Assembly: GCA_951799445.1 (NCBI GenBank)
Contig: OX637287.1
Span: 53,597,724-53,661,723, forward strand
Direction of reading: 5' to 3'
Origin: Pseudisothecium myosuroides
Lineage: Eukaryota > Streptophyta > Bryopsida > Hypnales > Lembophyllaceae
Length of the DNA stretch: 64,000 nucleotides
Shown here: one piece after another, positions 22,029 to 35,249 of the stretch
How the letters are laid out: each line of letters opens with the position of its first letter
Position numbering within the stretch: position 1 is the stretch's first letter
Notes under the pieces: model-generated
Databases searched by the model: none
What the model was told of the DNA's origin: nothing
Seen by the model: the letters and a program-made list of their open reading frames with translations, nothing else
Position numbers and translations under genes: made by a program

Positions 22029-22972
22029 GTTTTTGTGCTCTTTGGATGTTAGTTTCTGTTCTCCACCACCTCATTGTGTGTTTGGACTTTCAAATAGTTG
22101 AAGTTGTAGAATAGCTATTTTAAGCAGCTGGTAATCATGATTGATAGTTTCAAATCCTTTTGCGGTTGAGACAGAGGATACGCGGAGTCCATGTCCATCA
22201 AATGTATAAAATCTTTATTGCTCTATAAAAACTCTATTGCTGTACTGTTACACTTTGTGCAATGGGACCTATCTGGCGCTGGCGTGAACTTCGACAAAGC
22301 GGGCAGAAACATTGACGTGCTGCAGGCGCTGAGCAACGAGACCTTGGTGGGCCTAAACCGCAATCGCGACTCGGAAGGTGTTCTCTTTATATGCGAGAGA
22401 GCTTCGAACGACGTAATGCTCGCTGTGGGAAATCTCGAGTTGTTTTTTCTTGTTCTTATTTCAAAGCTGCATTGCTGTATATTTCGGAATGCTTGCAGTG
22501 ATTCTTTCGGATTGTGATGCTTTTGGGGGACTTGGCTTGCTTTCTATCAATTATTTTTTGTTTCCAGGAATCAATGTTTTTTGCTTAATTTTGGTTTGCC
22601 TGGAGTCACTCTGAGCCGCTTGGCTTTTTCAGTTAGCACACCTTGAGAGTACGCGAAGCACGTGTACCTTTGACTGTTGATGCTCTCGATAACTTCATTA
22701 GAGAGTTTTCTGGTTTATTAGAGAGCTTTCCGCTTCATTAGAAATTGCTCTATGTGACGAATTTGAGATACACATGGCAGGTATTAGTGCAGTAGTTGCC
22801 TTTTGTTGCAGATTTTGTTTTTAAGTGTCAAGCTGCTGGTTTTCGTGGATGGTTCTAGGCGGAGCGGAGTTCAGTGATCGTGGGAGACGCATCAGGAAAG
22901 ATCAGGAACGACGATCAGGAGCAGTGCACGTGCAACGCTTGTCTTCGTGCGCTATTCGAAGTTTCGAACTTA
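22029..22972 (+). other. Probable 3' region of the OCTOPUS-like gene
   Basis: No stop-free conserved domain is seen. A GC-rich island at about 22255-22440 contains an open frame on + (within 22191-22517, including AGRNIDVLQALSNETLVGL) with coding-like composition but no recognised family. It may be a UTR, a leftover exon or a lineage-specific peptide. Confidence 0.3.
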
Positions 22973-23390
22973 GAGCATTCCCACCGTGCCACGCTGGGCG
23001 CGGCCGCAACGTCTCCCCGCGGGCCCTTCCAAGTTTCTGTCCCCCACCGTGACTCTTGCTGCGGACACTTTCGAAGCGGCCACTTGAAAAATGAGAGCGG
23101 CCACTCAAGAGTTGCGAGCCCTTGCAATGACGCGCGACCGCAAACCTTGGAGAATCTCGACGTCAGAGCCTGGCGGTGAAGAGAGCATGGCGCAAATCGG
23201 TCTGGTGCAAACAACCAGAAGCTCACACGTAGCCCGCACGATGCGCATGGAGGTGGGGTCGTTCGCTTCGGAGTGGCAGCAGAGTGAGCAGCGGTGGGGG
23301 TCTGCCACCCACCCCTTGGCCTTCACCGCGCCAGGGCCCGCTCAATCTGCTCTGGCGCGTCAGATTGAGCGGGCACTGGTGGGAATGCTC
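22973..23390. mobile_element. PIF/Harbinger-like (Tourist) MITE, GC-rich
   Basis: The left end GAGCATTCCCACCGTGCC matches the reverse complement of the right end, GAGCATTCCCACCAGTGCC, with one indel. Both sides are flanked by TTA (22970-22972 and 23391-23393), the 3-bp target duplication of PIF/Harbinger elements, whose MITEs often begin GAGCATYYCCA. The 418-bp body is strikingly GC-rich. Near the right end it contains a second hairpin (GCCCGCTCAATCTG ... CAGATTGAGCGGGC). The ORFs across it are compositional. Confidence 0.8.
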
Positions 23391-23393
23391 TTA

Positions 23394-24488
23394 GTCAATG
23401 ATCCACCAGTTGTGATTCACACTCTCGCTTTTTAATCTTTTAATTACGATGTCTACTTTAGTAAATCCTCTGTTATTGGTTCTTTTCTGGAATTGGATTC
23501 GCTTTTCGTGTAATCTATTAATAATGCTTTTACTGAAATAAAATTTTAATTCAATTTTAATTTTTTGTTTTGTTTAGGAACTGTAACAAGACAGGAGCTC
23601 AGTTTTAAGTTAAATTATTTAGGAATTGTTTGTCGTGCTCATGATATCGATTTGCTAGTATGAGGTGGCTTTTGCTTTCATAGTATCAGTAAGTGTTAGT
23701 AGATACTTGAAATTTAGCTTAAATTGTTGGCTTTTAACTCTGTAAGGACACTGCATACCAAAGTGATCCAATGGATGATAAAGAACTCTTCTATGTAAGA
23801 GTATCACTTGCAACCTTCCAAATATCTCCCCTCCTCTAATTTTTGAATGATAAACAATCAATTCTAGTGTATGTCAGGATCGACCTTCACTTCCCCCCAA
23901 ATAAGCCATATTTGAAGGGGACACTAACCCCTCTACACGCTATATATTCTCTTGGGATTATCAAGTTGTTGTAATAAATGATAGTTTACTTATTGCTTTT
24001 GCAAGTTCTGTGACTTGTGATTGGTTGGAAGTATATTTTAGGGAGTTGTACTGTTGGAAATACAAGTAGCCATCCCTTCTAAATTGGACAGATCTCAATT
24101 GAAGGAACCTAGCTAATTGGAGGGGTGCAGGAGATGCTCTAAGAGTGCAAAAAAAGGAAGGTCTTGTATAATATTTTTGACCTGCAATGAGTACTTTTAT
24201 TATTATTTAAAGTAGATGATTTACATTGTATCAAAAAGGACGATTTCCGCTATGACTAGTCCGTCTTTAGAAGATTAACCCTAAAAGAATGAGACCTATC
24301 ACCAAGGTAATTTGTCAAAAATGATATGATTTTTGGACCAATAGGTGCATTCTTCATTTCTACAGTGATTTGGAAAGTCATTCATCAACTACTTTTTGGT
24401 TGTATTGTCCTTGCATGGTTAAAATGGTGAGTAGAAAGCTTGAATTGATAGTATGAAATTATGTAAAAGTTATATTCCACTTTTATTC
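23394..24488. other. AT-rich intergenic DNA, no gene seen
   Basis: Nothing beyond scattered short ORFs without family features. Confidence 0.5.
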
Positions 24489-25047
24489 TACTACCTTCGT
24501 CCCATGATACTAGTTCCCTTTTTTTTGTCCTGAATTACTTGTCCCCTTTAGCAATGTATTTCAAACTTGATTTTAGGGTTGAAGATGATTTCTTTTGTTT
24601 TTAACATTAACTAATGAAATGAAGCACAAGAAGTCTAGTTTATTATTTACTTTATAAATTAAGAATTAAAAAAAAATGATTTTTATATAGCAATTTGAAG
24701 TTAATTAGGTCAAAGATCAAAAGACATTGAAACTTTCATTGAATTTTAGAATTCCAAGCCGTTTATGAACATATCTAAATACGTAGAGAGGACAATTGAA
24801 GGTAATTGCACAAGAAGTCTTTCTTTATTTATTTGTAGTACTTTGTATCTATTGCAACCTCATACTTTTTGATTTTTCTTTCATTGCAATTAATAATCAT
24901 GTTCACTTTTTTTGCACGTACTTGAGAGGATATATTGCACATTTACTATAGAATCATAGTCATAATACACATTAAAAAATCATTGCTAAATCCTTAATAC
25001 TTTCATTAATTATTACAAAATACTAGTATTATGGAATAGGAGGGATA
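24489..25047. mobile_element. Stowaway-like (Tc1/mariner) MITE, degraded
   Basis: The left end, CCTTCGTCCCATGATACTAG near 24494, mirrors the right end, whose reverse complement reads CCCTCCTATTCCATAATACTAG. Ends of the type CTCCCTCCGTCCCA with TA flanks are typical of Stowaway MITEs. The body is AT-rich and noncoding. The edges are approximate. Confidence 0.55.
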
Positions 25048-25225
25048 TCCATTTCAATGATTAAGGCGTCCTATGGGACTCGAGGTTTTGGTTCAATTAT
25101 AACTTTGAACTAGCTACCGGTTCTCCCTGGACCCTCGTACCGATACCCACAACTAATGTATCGGCCAATAGCCAAAGCTAATCTACTATTGGCTAGTAGC
25201 CAACAACCATTTTGCACATCCTGGC

Positions 25226-25640
25226 TTAACCCCTCAAAGACCAAGCTGCGTTTTTTTGGCAACATAGCGATTTTGGGCAGCTCACTATGAATGGAGTTTT
25301 TATTTTTTTTCTTTGAAAATTTTATACAACATGTGCCCGAGGAGTAGCTTTAAGGCCTAACATTTTTTTGTAACTTTTGACTACATAGTTAAAAAGTTAT
25401 AGCATGATATGTGATTTTCTTTGAACTTTGGGCAGCCCGGGCAGCTCAAAATTTTTATTTAAAAATGAATTTAAAAAAAAATAAATAAAAAAAATTGGTT
25501 CTTTAGATTTATACATTTGTGGGAAGCTTTGAATCATTCAATTCCGTTCAATGAGTCAAAAGTTATGAGGAGTTTAAGTTTACGGATAGGTATGGAGTCT
25601 TTGAAAACCATACCTCCCAACTCGTGGGGAAGCTCTGTGA
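25226..25640. mobile_element. TTAA-element family, one-ended truncated copy
   Basis: TTAA at 25226-25229 is followed by CCCCTCAAAGACCAAG, the family terminus. Internal words (GGGCAG, TTTGAATCATTCAATT, AAAAGTTATGAGGAG) parallel those of copies A and B. No matching right end with TTAA was found, so the copy is truncated or decayed. Confidence 0.5.
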
Positions 25641-28600
25641 TTCTCACATGCCGCTCGTCCTTGTTGGCCCTACAGCTGCCATATCGATCTCAATTACCTG
25701 TGGTGAGTCGATCTGCTAGGACTTCCCATTCTGATTAATGTGTGATTTTAATTACTTGAAGGTTAGATTATAATTTGTTGATTTTTATTTAAGTAGATTT
25801 TGACTGCAGGTTTCAATTCACGAATGTATCCAGTTGAATGAGCGAAAAGTGGATGCTGTAACCGTGCTTGAGGTTTTAATAGCTTCAGCGATGCAATTTT
25901 GCGGTTCCCATGGAGGATATCTTGAGCTTTGAAGTTGACGAGAACGCGTGTTATTTCTGTAGCTCGCTATTTTGGCCGATGGTTACATGACCAAGGCGAG
26001 CATGGATGTTCCAAGGTTGAGAAGCAGGTCACGTTTCACACTTTCAACAGCACCGGCAGCAGGCCCGGCTGATGTATAAGTAGCACTCTGACTAACCGTT
26101 TTCTTAGTCATGTATGTTCAGTCGGATGTCAGGAAATCAGTCAAGAAGATTGAAGAACCTGATCATTCTTGGAAGTACTACATTAAGCTCACTTTATATT
26201 TCACTTTACCGACGTTGCTCTAGCATAATAAAGAATTTAACTTTCTGATCTCAAACGCTGACCTACGAGTCTCTTCGAATAAGTTCACAAGCCTCTGATT
26301 TTTAATATCGCCATATTGATTTCGTAAAATTGGTTCAATTTCTAGAAATAGGCACTTTTACAAATGCCCTCTAGAACTACGGGTCCTAGTTTCTATAGCT
26401 TTGTGCACTTGAATGCCACAATTTTGGAGCTCTGAAACATGCTATTCCAACGAATATGCCATTGGTCCGTCTAGTTGAATCGTCGAGTACTTCTAGCTGT
26501 TTCGATTTGAGTTTCTTAAGCGGTGAGAAAAATCAATTGGTTGAGCAAAGCAGGCACTTCCATATCAGAGGAGTCTGAAGATTCCGGCGATGTTGAAAAT
26601 GTGTGGCATTGTGAACTGACTTGACCATTACCGAATTTTATAACTGCAATGGCCTTGATTACATACGTACCAAATTCAACAATGGCATCATTCAGTCTGG
26701 CTATTGAATTGCCATCACCAGGAATGGAAGAAGACTTGTTCACTGCACCAGTGAGTGCTTTGTCGTCTATATGGCTGCTGTGTGTTTAAAGTGAATGGTC
26801 GAATGACTTGTTTGTAAAGCAAATCTAGTGCGGCAATGGAGATTGAAATTAATTTGAATCGAAGGACTGGCGAAATTGCTTCAAACTAATTGGTGATGCG
26901 TCGAAGTGCACAATAATTATAGTCTGACAGAGATGTACTCTTCAAGTGATGAACCGTATCTTTGTATTTTTCCTTAGCTAGCTTGTGACAATACAAATTT
27001 TTGTAGTCTTTTATTCTCTGGCTTACGCGAAGAGGTGTATACATAGATGTATGCACAGAGGTGTATTGATCAGTTTTGAAGCTTCGACTTATGAAGGTTT
27101 TGTTGCCTAACTTGAGCATTGTTGTTGGTCGTGTTTTATTGTATATGTGAATGTGCACGGGTAGCAGTTCTCGCAGCAGTCCTTGTGAAGAAACGTACCG
27201 GTAGTAGTATTACGAAGCTAGCCTTGGCACTGGATGAATTAAAGGAGGGCGTCTCGTCAACCTGATGACCGCAGTCTTAAACGATTTTTTTCTGAACTCA
27301 AGAAATCTGAAAATTTCTCTACAAGCGTATATTGTGGTGAAGAACGTTATTGCATAAGCATAATTTCAATGACATTCTATAAATAGGATATCAATAGACT
27401 ATGGTAATAGGCCTAGAGTTCAAATTGCAATGGAGGCATTTTTGAAAAAATCACGTTGGAATAGAAACAAGATTGGATTAACTTTATTTTATAGTGGAGG
27501 TCAAATTCAAAAGAGATAATTTTCATGGGTAAAATTTAGCTTTGTAGCAAAGAATAAGAAATTTACCAAAATACATTAGGAAAAGCACATTTTGTGTTCT
27601 ATATACCAAGCATCTTTTAAGAGAACAATCACAAATACTTCAATGGGGAAATTTTTATAACCATCTACTAAAAGCACACTCAAGGAAGTCTTGTAAAATA
27701 AATTACATGAAAAATTACAATTCTTCATTCTCTAATGTTCAATTGAAATCATTCAGAAGCCACTTGTTGGTTCCTACAATCTTACATGGATAAGTGGGAC
27801 TAACATTACAATGCTAGGTTGGTCACTGTGGAAATCATCCTTTTTGGTATTGTGCAAATCATTTGCCTAAAAAAACACCCAAGAACATTCATTGGAGGTC
27901 AAACTACTATGTAAGATTCCCCTTTTCTGCACAAAATTCAAAGATGAACATTTGCACTTCTATCCTACATAGAAGAATTCTTTGCCATCCATTAGACACT
28001 TTTAGGCTGTTGGGACATTAGACAGTTAAGTGGAAAATAAAGAAATCTTAGAAGCCAGAACGTACCCTGGCACCCGATGGGCTACTCTAGAATTTGTCCC
28101 AATAGAATTCATGAGATGGATGGACTCATGAGCAACTACATTGGTCCTCATTTTGACGTACTTAGTTGGTATTGCTCAAAAGTAGAAAGATACTGAAGAG
28201 AATTTGGCTCTTCACATTTAATTGTACATGTAAACTTGAATGTTTTACTAGATACTCTACTTGTCTTAATGGAATACAAGGCATTTGAAATGCCTACAAC
28301 TTACAGCAACTAGAGCCAAATGATTAAGGTAGAACCACCATTCCAGATCAAGGAGCCATGGCCAACCTCTAGGATGCACTATTCCAAACCATGGAAGGCG
28401 CCCAAACTTGGAATGTGTGTTTTTCTCCTTTTCAAAGTTGGGACAATTAAAGTCATGACACATGTCTTGAAGTGTGCAAGAAGTAGTGAACAAGATAGTA
28501 GGAAGAAGTGAGTGGGAAAGTAGTTTGACTATGATCAGAATTGGAAGACCCTAGACATTGGCAATGGGTTCGGAGCACTTTTTGCCTCCCAAAATTCTTA

Positions 28601-28988
28601 GTAATTTCAATTTTGACAATAAAATCACAAAAAATTCACAATCCTAATATTTCTTATCTCTCTACATGAGAAAAATTTCCATTGCTTCACAATGGAAAAT
28701 CACGAAGCAATCCTCATCTGTTCTGAAATTGCTTATTTGATCAGGTATAGGTGGTCCTACCTTATCCAGCACAACAAGTGGGCTGATGCTGCGGTGAGTG
28801 CCACAACTGGCCTGGCAAGGTATTCCAAAATGCACAAGGATACGCACAAAGAAAATATCGTCCCAAAATACATAGTAGCTTCTACGGAGTGAAAACTTAT
28901 ATGGAATCAAATGAGACAGTCTACTCTACTCAGAATTACAGCTACTTTACGCAACCAACCAAATGACGAAGAACTGTGCACAATACCC
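25641..28988. other. Intergenic DNA with no supported gene
   Basis: From 25.8 to 27.3 kb composition is more balanced, and short ORFs occur on both strands (for example - 26516-26743 and - 26886-27158), but I see no family motif or consistent exon chain. From 27.3 to 28.9 kb it is AT-rich. The 3' UTR of the XBAT35-like gene probably extends a few hundred bases below 28989. Confidence 0.4.
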
Positions 28989-31900
28989 TCAAACAGCATA
29001 CACCTTGATCACCTGCTGAATGGGAGCGCGGCACACAGGGCAACCCCAATCCTTGGCCTTGATCTCCGCAAGGCAATTCGTGCAACCTGCCAAATGGCCG
29101 CAGGGAATGCACACAGCTTCTGCTTTGGCATCCCAGCAAACCACACATTGGCCACCCCTCTCTTCAGTGGCAGCAGCATTAGATGTCGGTGCAGAAGAAG
29201 AAGATGCCGGTGGTGGTACCTCGTCAATCACGATTGGTGATGTGTCAATTGGGGGATAAAAGATTGGACCACCATCTTGGTCAACGGGAATCGGTGGAGC
29301 TGATGGTGGAGCTGATGGAGCTGATGGTGCCAAGGGAGTTGGTGGTGTCAAGGGAGTTGATGAAGATGTGGTGGCCATTTCAGTAATCTGGTCGTATGTG
29401 GGCAACTGCGTTTTCTCAAATTCAGGCACATTCTCACGTTCAGTCTCGGGAGCTTTTCCTGGCATGCTACTTGGTCCAGCTTCAGCAGTAGACGAGCCCC
29501 ATCCATTGAAATCTGAGCTGGACGCTTTGTCATCATCTCCCCACCCTCCAAGATTCTCAGTGTCCACCTTCGGAGAGCTCCCGTCTTCGGCTGACGTGCC
29601 CACACCCATTCTGAGAGCCTCGTCCCTCGGACCCTCGGAAGGATTCTTGAGCTTGCCAGCACTGGGACCACTCAAAGCACTTGGTGTTGGGGGTGCCTGG
29701 GCTGCTGGGCGAATCAGTGCAGCCATTCCTTGCAGAACAGCTGGCGATGGCATACCAGCAGGAGCCTGCAATCCAGGTTTGCTACATGAGAATGCCGCAC
29801 ATTTTGTGCAAGGAATAAATGACTCACGAAGGTAAACCTGGATGACCAGGATATTCAATAAATTAGGAATGAAAACCCTTCAGGAACTTTCAGTAGAGTT
29901 TGCTTTCAGTAGAGTATTCAGGAACTTTCAGGGAGCATCACAAAGAGAACCTTCTCCATGGTTCATGGGCAGATCTCCCTAAAGTCCCAGTGGTCATTTC
30001 CCTCCTATGTATCATACATAGAGAGGCCTCCCTGCGATTAGAGGGAGACCTCCCAAAAATGATGGCGAAGGATATTTTTAATATTGCTTTTGCTGTCTAA
30101 ATTTACTATTACTTTATAACAGTACGTGCATGGTTTTGAATAATATAGGTGAACTTGATGATCAGCCATGCATCTGGTATCATGAAATGGGATGAAGGCC
30201 GTACCTGCTCAACGCCTTTGCAAGCCCTGTAAAACCGCTCAATCTGTGCTTTATCCCCTGGTGCCTCTGCCAGGAACTTGTACTTCGTATCTGCACCATA
30301 CTCAAATTTAAACAGGCTCTTGTTAATGCAGGATCGACACTTCGCTACAAAATATTCTGCCCATGAAATGAGCACACTCAGAAGAAAGATACAGGCTGAG
30401 GAAGAGTATACTTACTTGTTTTCTTGTCTGTCAAAACTACAACTGGGTCAGGCACGTTGAACTTGGGCTCCTCCACCTCAGCTCTTAATAATGGAATGAG
30501 AGTACGTGGTAAGGCGTGCTGATACGAAGAACACCAGCGATTGGTCAGGTCCAAATATTTCTTGGCAACCAATCAGTCAAATCTCTTCAAGACCAAACCC
30601 AAACCGGCAGCCTTTCAAACACTAAGAAGAGCTTCTGAAAGTAGTGGCCTTACCTTTCGAGACATGTAGATAACCAGCTCATATTTGACAGGTCTTCTAG
30701 TGTCAGATTCTCTAGGTACCACTACAGCCCAACTGTAATACAGCAGTAGGAAAAGAGAACACATATCAATACATACAATGCCTCCCAACACCTACTGAAT
30801 CCATCATCATCATATGCTTGCATAAGCACCGCAAGTGAGTCAAAGCACTATGGATTTACAACAGAAAGAACTTCAGCTCAATTGTACTTAAAACACCATG
30901 ACACGTCCGCCTAATCCACATCTGAAACCTACAACAGCAGGAATTGTTGCTGACTTACATCTTCCTTGTGACCCATGGACGTACAAATGTTTCAAGAAAT
31001 CCAAATCCTGACAGCTCTCGCAGCATGCCACTAAATACAGCAACCCGATCCTGCGCAGCGGCCAACGGAGCAATGTCAAACACGCTTAAAATGATAGAGA
31101 ATTTATCAAGAAATGCCGGTACCTCCAAACTGTTCACTCTAACCTCAGTAAATTAACTCAGCGAAACAAACTTTGTCTCATCTCCACTGATGGCTCAATT
31201 TTTACAGAGAACCAAACTAAACCGCGATCTCGTTTGCATATTTTCATCGTTTCAAACCAAAACAGTGAAAACACCATATATTCAACATGTGAGCAAATGA
31301 TGCCATTGCACACATTTCTTAAAAATTGAAATAGGTACAAGAGACATAAAACATATTAACGAATTTGTAGTAAATTCAACAAACAAACACCCACTCAAAC
31401 TAACTAGTAGAACTCCCAACCCGCAGAGGTATCGTAGAGAACTAATGAACAAGGTTTAAGTTAAAAACTGCTTAAATTGGTATTACGATTGACAAGATAT
31501 TACGCGGCTATTTGGGGGTACTTTCCCTAGTGATTCCGCTTTTACAGCGGGCGCAAAATGATCATGTGCAGGTCGAGAACATCGGCATACGAATAAATCG
31601 CGGTTTGGTGGTACAGGAATATTCGCGTAGGGATACCTCCATCATGCGTACAACATTGAGATGACCATGATTGCGTGCCAAGTCCAGCGGCGTCACAACA
31701 TCGTCATTTACAGCAAGTGGATCCGCTGCAGCACATGAAACACTTGCTGTTAAGACTTGTGAAGAGAATGTTGAACGATCTCTTAAATAATCAGAATAAG
31801 TATCAATAGAGAGGTGTACAGAGATGACGAACCTCCACGGTTTAGCAGTAAGAACACGGTTCTCTCTAGACCAAGCTTCGCAGCCTGGTGGAGTGGCTGG

Positions 31901-33055
31901 CCTCCGTGAGACCCTGAATTCAAGCGCAAATTTCCTCCCTCAGATCAGACTCAAAATATGCTCAGATTTCCTCACTGCGTTGGGTCATTTACTAAGAATA
32001 ACTGCATCAGAGGAGAATTAGTAGTTACCTTTGTACATCTGAAATGAAAAATTCTCAGTATGAAATATTATCAACAAAAGCAAACATTGAATAGCTTTTT
32101 CCTCAAAACATGTGTCACTCCTCTTTTGACCCATTTTAAATGTATTCAACCAATGAAACTGTATCCAATTATTTGACTTTGAGCAGAAGACAACCAATAG
32201 AACACTACAAATGTTCAGGCAATACTTGAGGAACAAAAAAACTTTCCCACCCCTAAATTTCGGCTCAAAGTTCCAAGGTTGAGACCAAAACCCCAATTTG
32301 GGGAAGAAGACGCCTCAACACAACAATACTCATTTGGCAACACAAATATTTGGATTACAGAACGTACCAGGTTGGTAGGCGTTTACATTTGCTCCTATAT
32401 TGAGAAGCGTTAGCACCATTTCAAACAAATCGCCCCTTGAGCATGCTAACATCAATGGAGTACGGCCTTCTTTATCCACGAACTGCATGAAAGTATTAAT
32501 TTCAATAAAACACTTCACAAAAATGTCATACTCCAAACCAGATGAATTTCCAGACGTCAAAATGCATCTCGACTACATTCTACAACCCTTGGTCTTCCTC
32601 TTGCTTGAACGAAGTCCAGAACCAAAATTCATTTCCAGGCCTAAATGCAGAATGCAATTGCAACTCAACGTCATCGGCAAAGATCCTCTCATTAAACAGT
32701 AATGTTGAAACCCTGAAGGACCAAGGATTCATGAATATAAATGCCCATTGTAACCACGATGGGCCTAAATTTTATATCGCAAGAATCAATGACAAACACG
32801 GCAGTGATAAACAAATAAAATTGAACAGAAGAAAGTCCCCATCTAAACCACTCAAAAACATGAGACCGGTTGATATCCAGTCACCAATTCTATAATACAA
32901 GAGCTAGCAAAATTGAATAAAGGGACTACGAGCAATAATTGTCAAATGATCACCTCTAAAGCTACCCCCTCGTGATGTAGAGTCTGAACAGCATTAGTGT
33001 TTCCATTTTGCACCGCTTGATACAGCTGCTCTTCCCTACTCGCTCCGTTCCCCAT
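28989..33055 (-). CDS. XBAT35: XBAT35-like ankyrin-repeat RING E3 ubiquitin ligase
   Basis: Nine coding exons on - (33055-32954, 32482-32368, 31913-31833, 31725-31637, 31050-30959, 30732-30654, 30518-30416, 30344-30205, 29837-28989) join in frame with GT-AG borders to 549 residues; Arabidopsis XBAT35 is about 460. The start MGNGASREEQLYQAVQNG matches the XBAT34/35 opening and fits an N-myristoylation site (Gly2, Ser6). Ankyrin repeats occupy about 35-130 (DKEGRTPLMLA, GGQPLHQAAKLG, VVTPLDLARNHGH). The family-specific middle follows (RKIWAVVVP, LPRTLIPL, FYRACKGV), then a Pro/Ser-rich linker with GPIFYPPIDTSP, and a C3HC4 RING at 498-537 (CVVC...CIPCGH...CTNC...CPVC) ending VIKVYAV. All RING ligands are present. 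Related ligases act in ubiquitination during hormone and stress responses; the substrate here is unknown. The gene is head-to-head with RAB3GAP2. Confidence 0.93.
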
Positions 33056-33850
33056 CTCACCCTCAAATTCTCAAAATTAATGGAAGACCTCTCTGATCAA
33101 ACAACAATCAGATGGCTTAGTCGATGCACCGCCTTCAAGAGATTTTCTGATTACAACCAAATTATCAACTGAACACCCTTGAATCCTGAAAGGGAAACAT
33201 GCCTGGATCCGAAAGAGAAATTACTTTCCCAAAAGGAATCGAAAGACCATCTTCAAGCAAGAATCAAAGCCAAACAGCAAACCCCAGGATCTTGACCTAA
33301 GCCCATACCAGGACCCTAACAACCGGATTTGTCCCCATTCCAGGCCTCCCCAACTTCAAACAGGAACGGAAAACACTTGAAAAATTCCAAAACTCTCTCA
33401 CCGGTGATTCAGCAATCCACCGCCCTCTCCAGGATCACCCGAAAATCCCGTAATCACCACCAATTACGAAGAATCTGCTCCTGTGCGCGATTCTGCCTCA
33501 AAATCGATATCCTTCGGATTGTAAACTGGATAATTGTGATAAATTCGGAGTCTGTGTGAAATCCAGAGATGCGAGACAAAATCTCCCCCAAATTGGCCCA
33601 AATTGACCAAAATTCAATCCGTGAGAGACTCCAGTGTCTCTGGTTCTTCGACACGCGTAATGACGAAACGCGCCAAAGGTCGGTTTAGATGAGCAGTGTG
33701 AAATAACTTAAATTGCTCTTCGCCAGGGAAAACCGAGGTCTGGAATTGCTTCCGCGTCACGAAATTCTGCAGCCAAAAATCCCTTCGCGAAGAATCCGAA
33801 ACAGCCTTCACCACAGGGTCGGTGGGCGGAGGTATCTTCACCACTCGAAC
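33056..33850 (-). promoter_or_regulatory. 5' UTR and promoter of XBAT35-like gene, divergent with RAB3GAP2
   Basis: The two start codons are 2.2 kb apart and point away from each other. GC-rich leader-like DNA extends from 33056 to about 34000 without a frame of its own. Transcription probably starts in opposite directions from around 33.6-33.9 kb. No clear TATA box was seen; the exact start sites cannot be read from sequence. Confidence 0.35.
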
Positions 33851-34210
33851 CTGTGCTCGACAAGGGACATGGGGACACGTTCTTTAACCTGGGAACTTGT
33901 TCTATTCATGGGCACCTGTCGTCACGGGAAACCCTTGCTCTTGGCACCTGTCCCTGTGGGAGTAAACTTAGGCTACGTTGCTTTTCGTCAGTTCGAGCTC
34001 CCTGTCGTCGCAGTGAGACAGTTTCATTGCGGTACAATCCCGGCCCGTCCTGTTATTTGCGCTTCTGTTTTCCGCGATTCTTCTTGGGAGCTTTGAGATA
34101 ATTTGTGATCAATTTGGTGATGATCGGTCGCCGGTTTTACTCCATTGTTTATACGAGCTGAATGTCGCAAGTTGATCACTCGCTCGTCTTCAATTGACTC
34201 CCTCATTATC

Positions 34211-35030
34211 TTTCTTGTTTCTCATGCGCGAATTAGGACGTGAGTGGTGATGATGACCTAATTCTGAGTATTGTTACTATAATCGTGAGTTTTTGCGTTA
34301 TTCGCAGGTAATGGATGTAATTTCAGAATATTCTATCTGTCTGTTGTGTTTAAGGTTTCTCTTGTGTATGCCATTTGAAAAGAGTATTTTAAAGTATTCG
34401 AGAGCTTGCGGTAGTAGGCGATGCAAAATTGATCTTGGCAGTGTTTGAGCTGTTGATTTAGTTGCAGTGTTCTTGGATCCCCATCGCTGAAGTATTTTAT
34501 TCCTCTTGCAGTGGGAGTGCTCGAATACTTAAAATTTAGCGACTGTTACTGGAATAGGTGGACTAAGAGGCTTGTGCTGATAGAAATTGTTGGCTCTTTG
34601 AGTTGCAGAGACGCTTCCTGTTTCTCCCGTGCAAATTAGGATGCGAGTGATGACCCTAAACCTAATTTAGTGATGCTATTTCTGTATCGACAGTAATCGT
34701 GAGGGCCTGGTTAGTTCGCAGGTATTTGATGTAATTTCAGAATGTTCGATCTATCTGCTATCTGCGACCGTGTCTAAGATTTCGCTTGTGAACGTCGTTT
34801 GGAAGATTATATTAAATCAGTTCGGAGGCTTACGGTTTCAGGCGATGCAAAAAATTAAATTTATGGCAGTGTTGAGCTGTTGATTTAGCTGCAGCGTTCG
34901 TGGATCCTCATCCCTGAAGCATTCCTCTCGCAATGCGAGCGCTTTGGTACTTAGAACTAAGGGTTACTGGAATTGGAAGATAAAGAGACTTGTGTTGACA
35001 GAAATTGATGGTTCTTTGAGCTGCAGACTG
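34211..35030 (+). repeat. Tandem duplication in the RAB3GAP2 5' leader, unit about 400 bp
   Basis: Copy 1 (about 34211-34610) and copy 2 (about 34614-35030) share an ordered series: GTGCAAATTAGGA or GCGCGAATTAGGA, TAATCGTGAG, TTCGCAGGTA, GATGTAATTTCAGAAT, GGCGATGCAAAA, GGCAGTGTT, GAGCTGTTGATTTAG, GGATCC, GAAATTG and TCTTTGAG(T/C)TGCAGA. Both copies carry TTCGCAG/GTA and end in TGCAG/A, which look like splice acceptors. The duplicated unit therefore probably contains leader intron-exon borders. Confidence 0.75.
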
Positions 35031-35249
35031 TACAAACTCTCAGGAGCTCTTTGTGGATTATACTTTAAATGATCTAACACCAGCAAATTCTTTTCATCTG
35101 CACCAGTCTTTACTAAAATGCGATTGGATGCCCTTTCTAACCAGATTTTATCATACTAAATTGCCTATTTATTTACATCTTTCAAAGATTGAATAGTTTG
35201 ATGTTCTCTGTGTACAGCTCTAACGTGACGCACCGCATTTGTTGAAAGA

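Noticed and set aside
31833..31913. Possible frameshift in exon 3 of the XBAT35-like gene
   Set aside because: Careful re-reading of the bases near 31860 shows that the frame is continuous and the ankyrin repeat intact.
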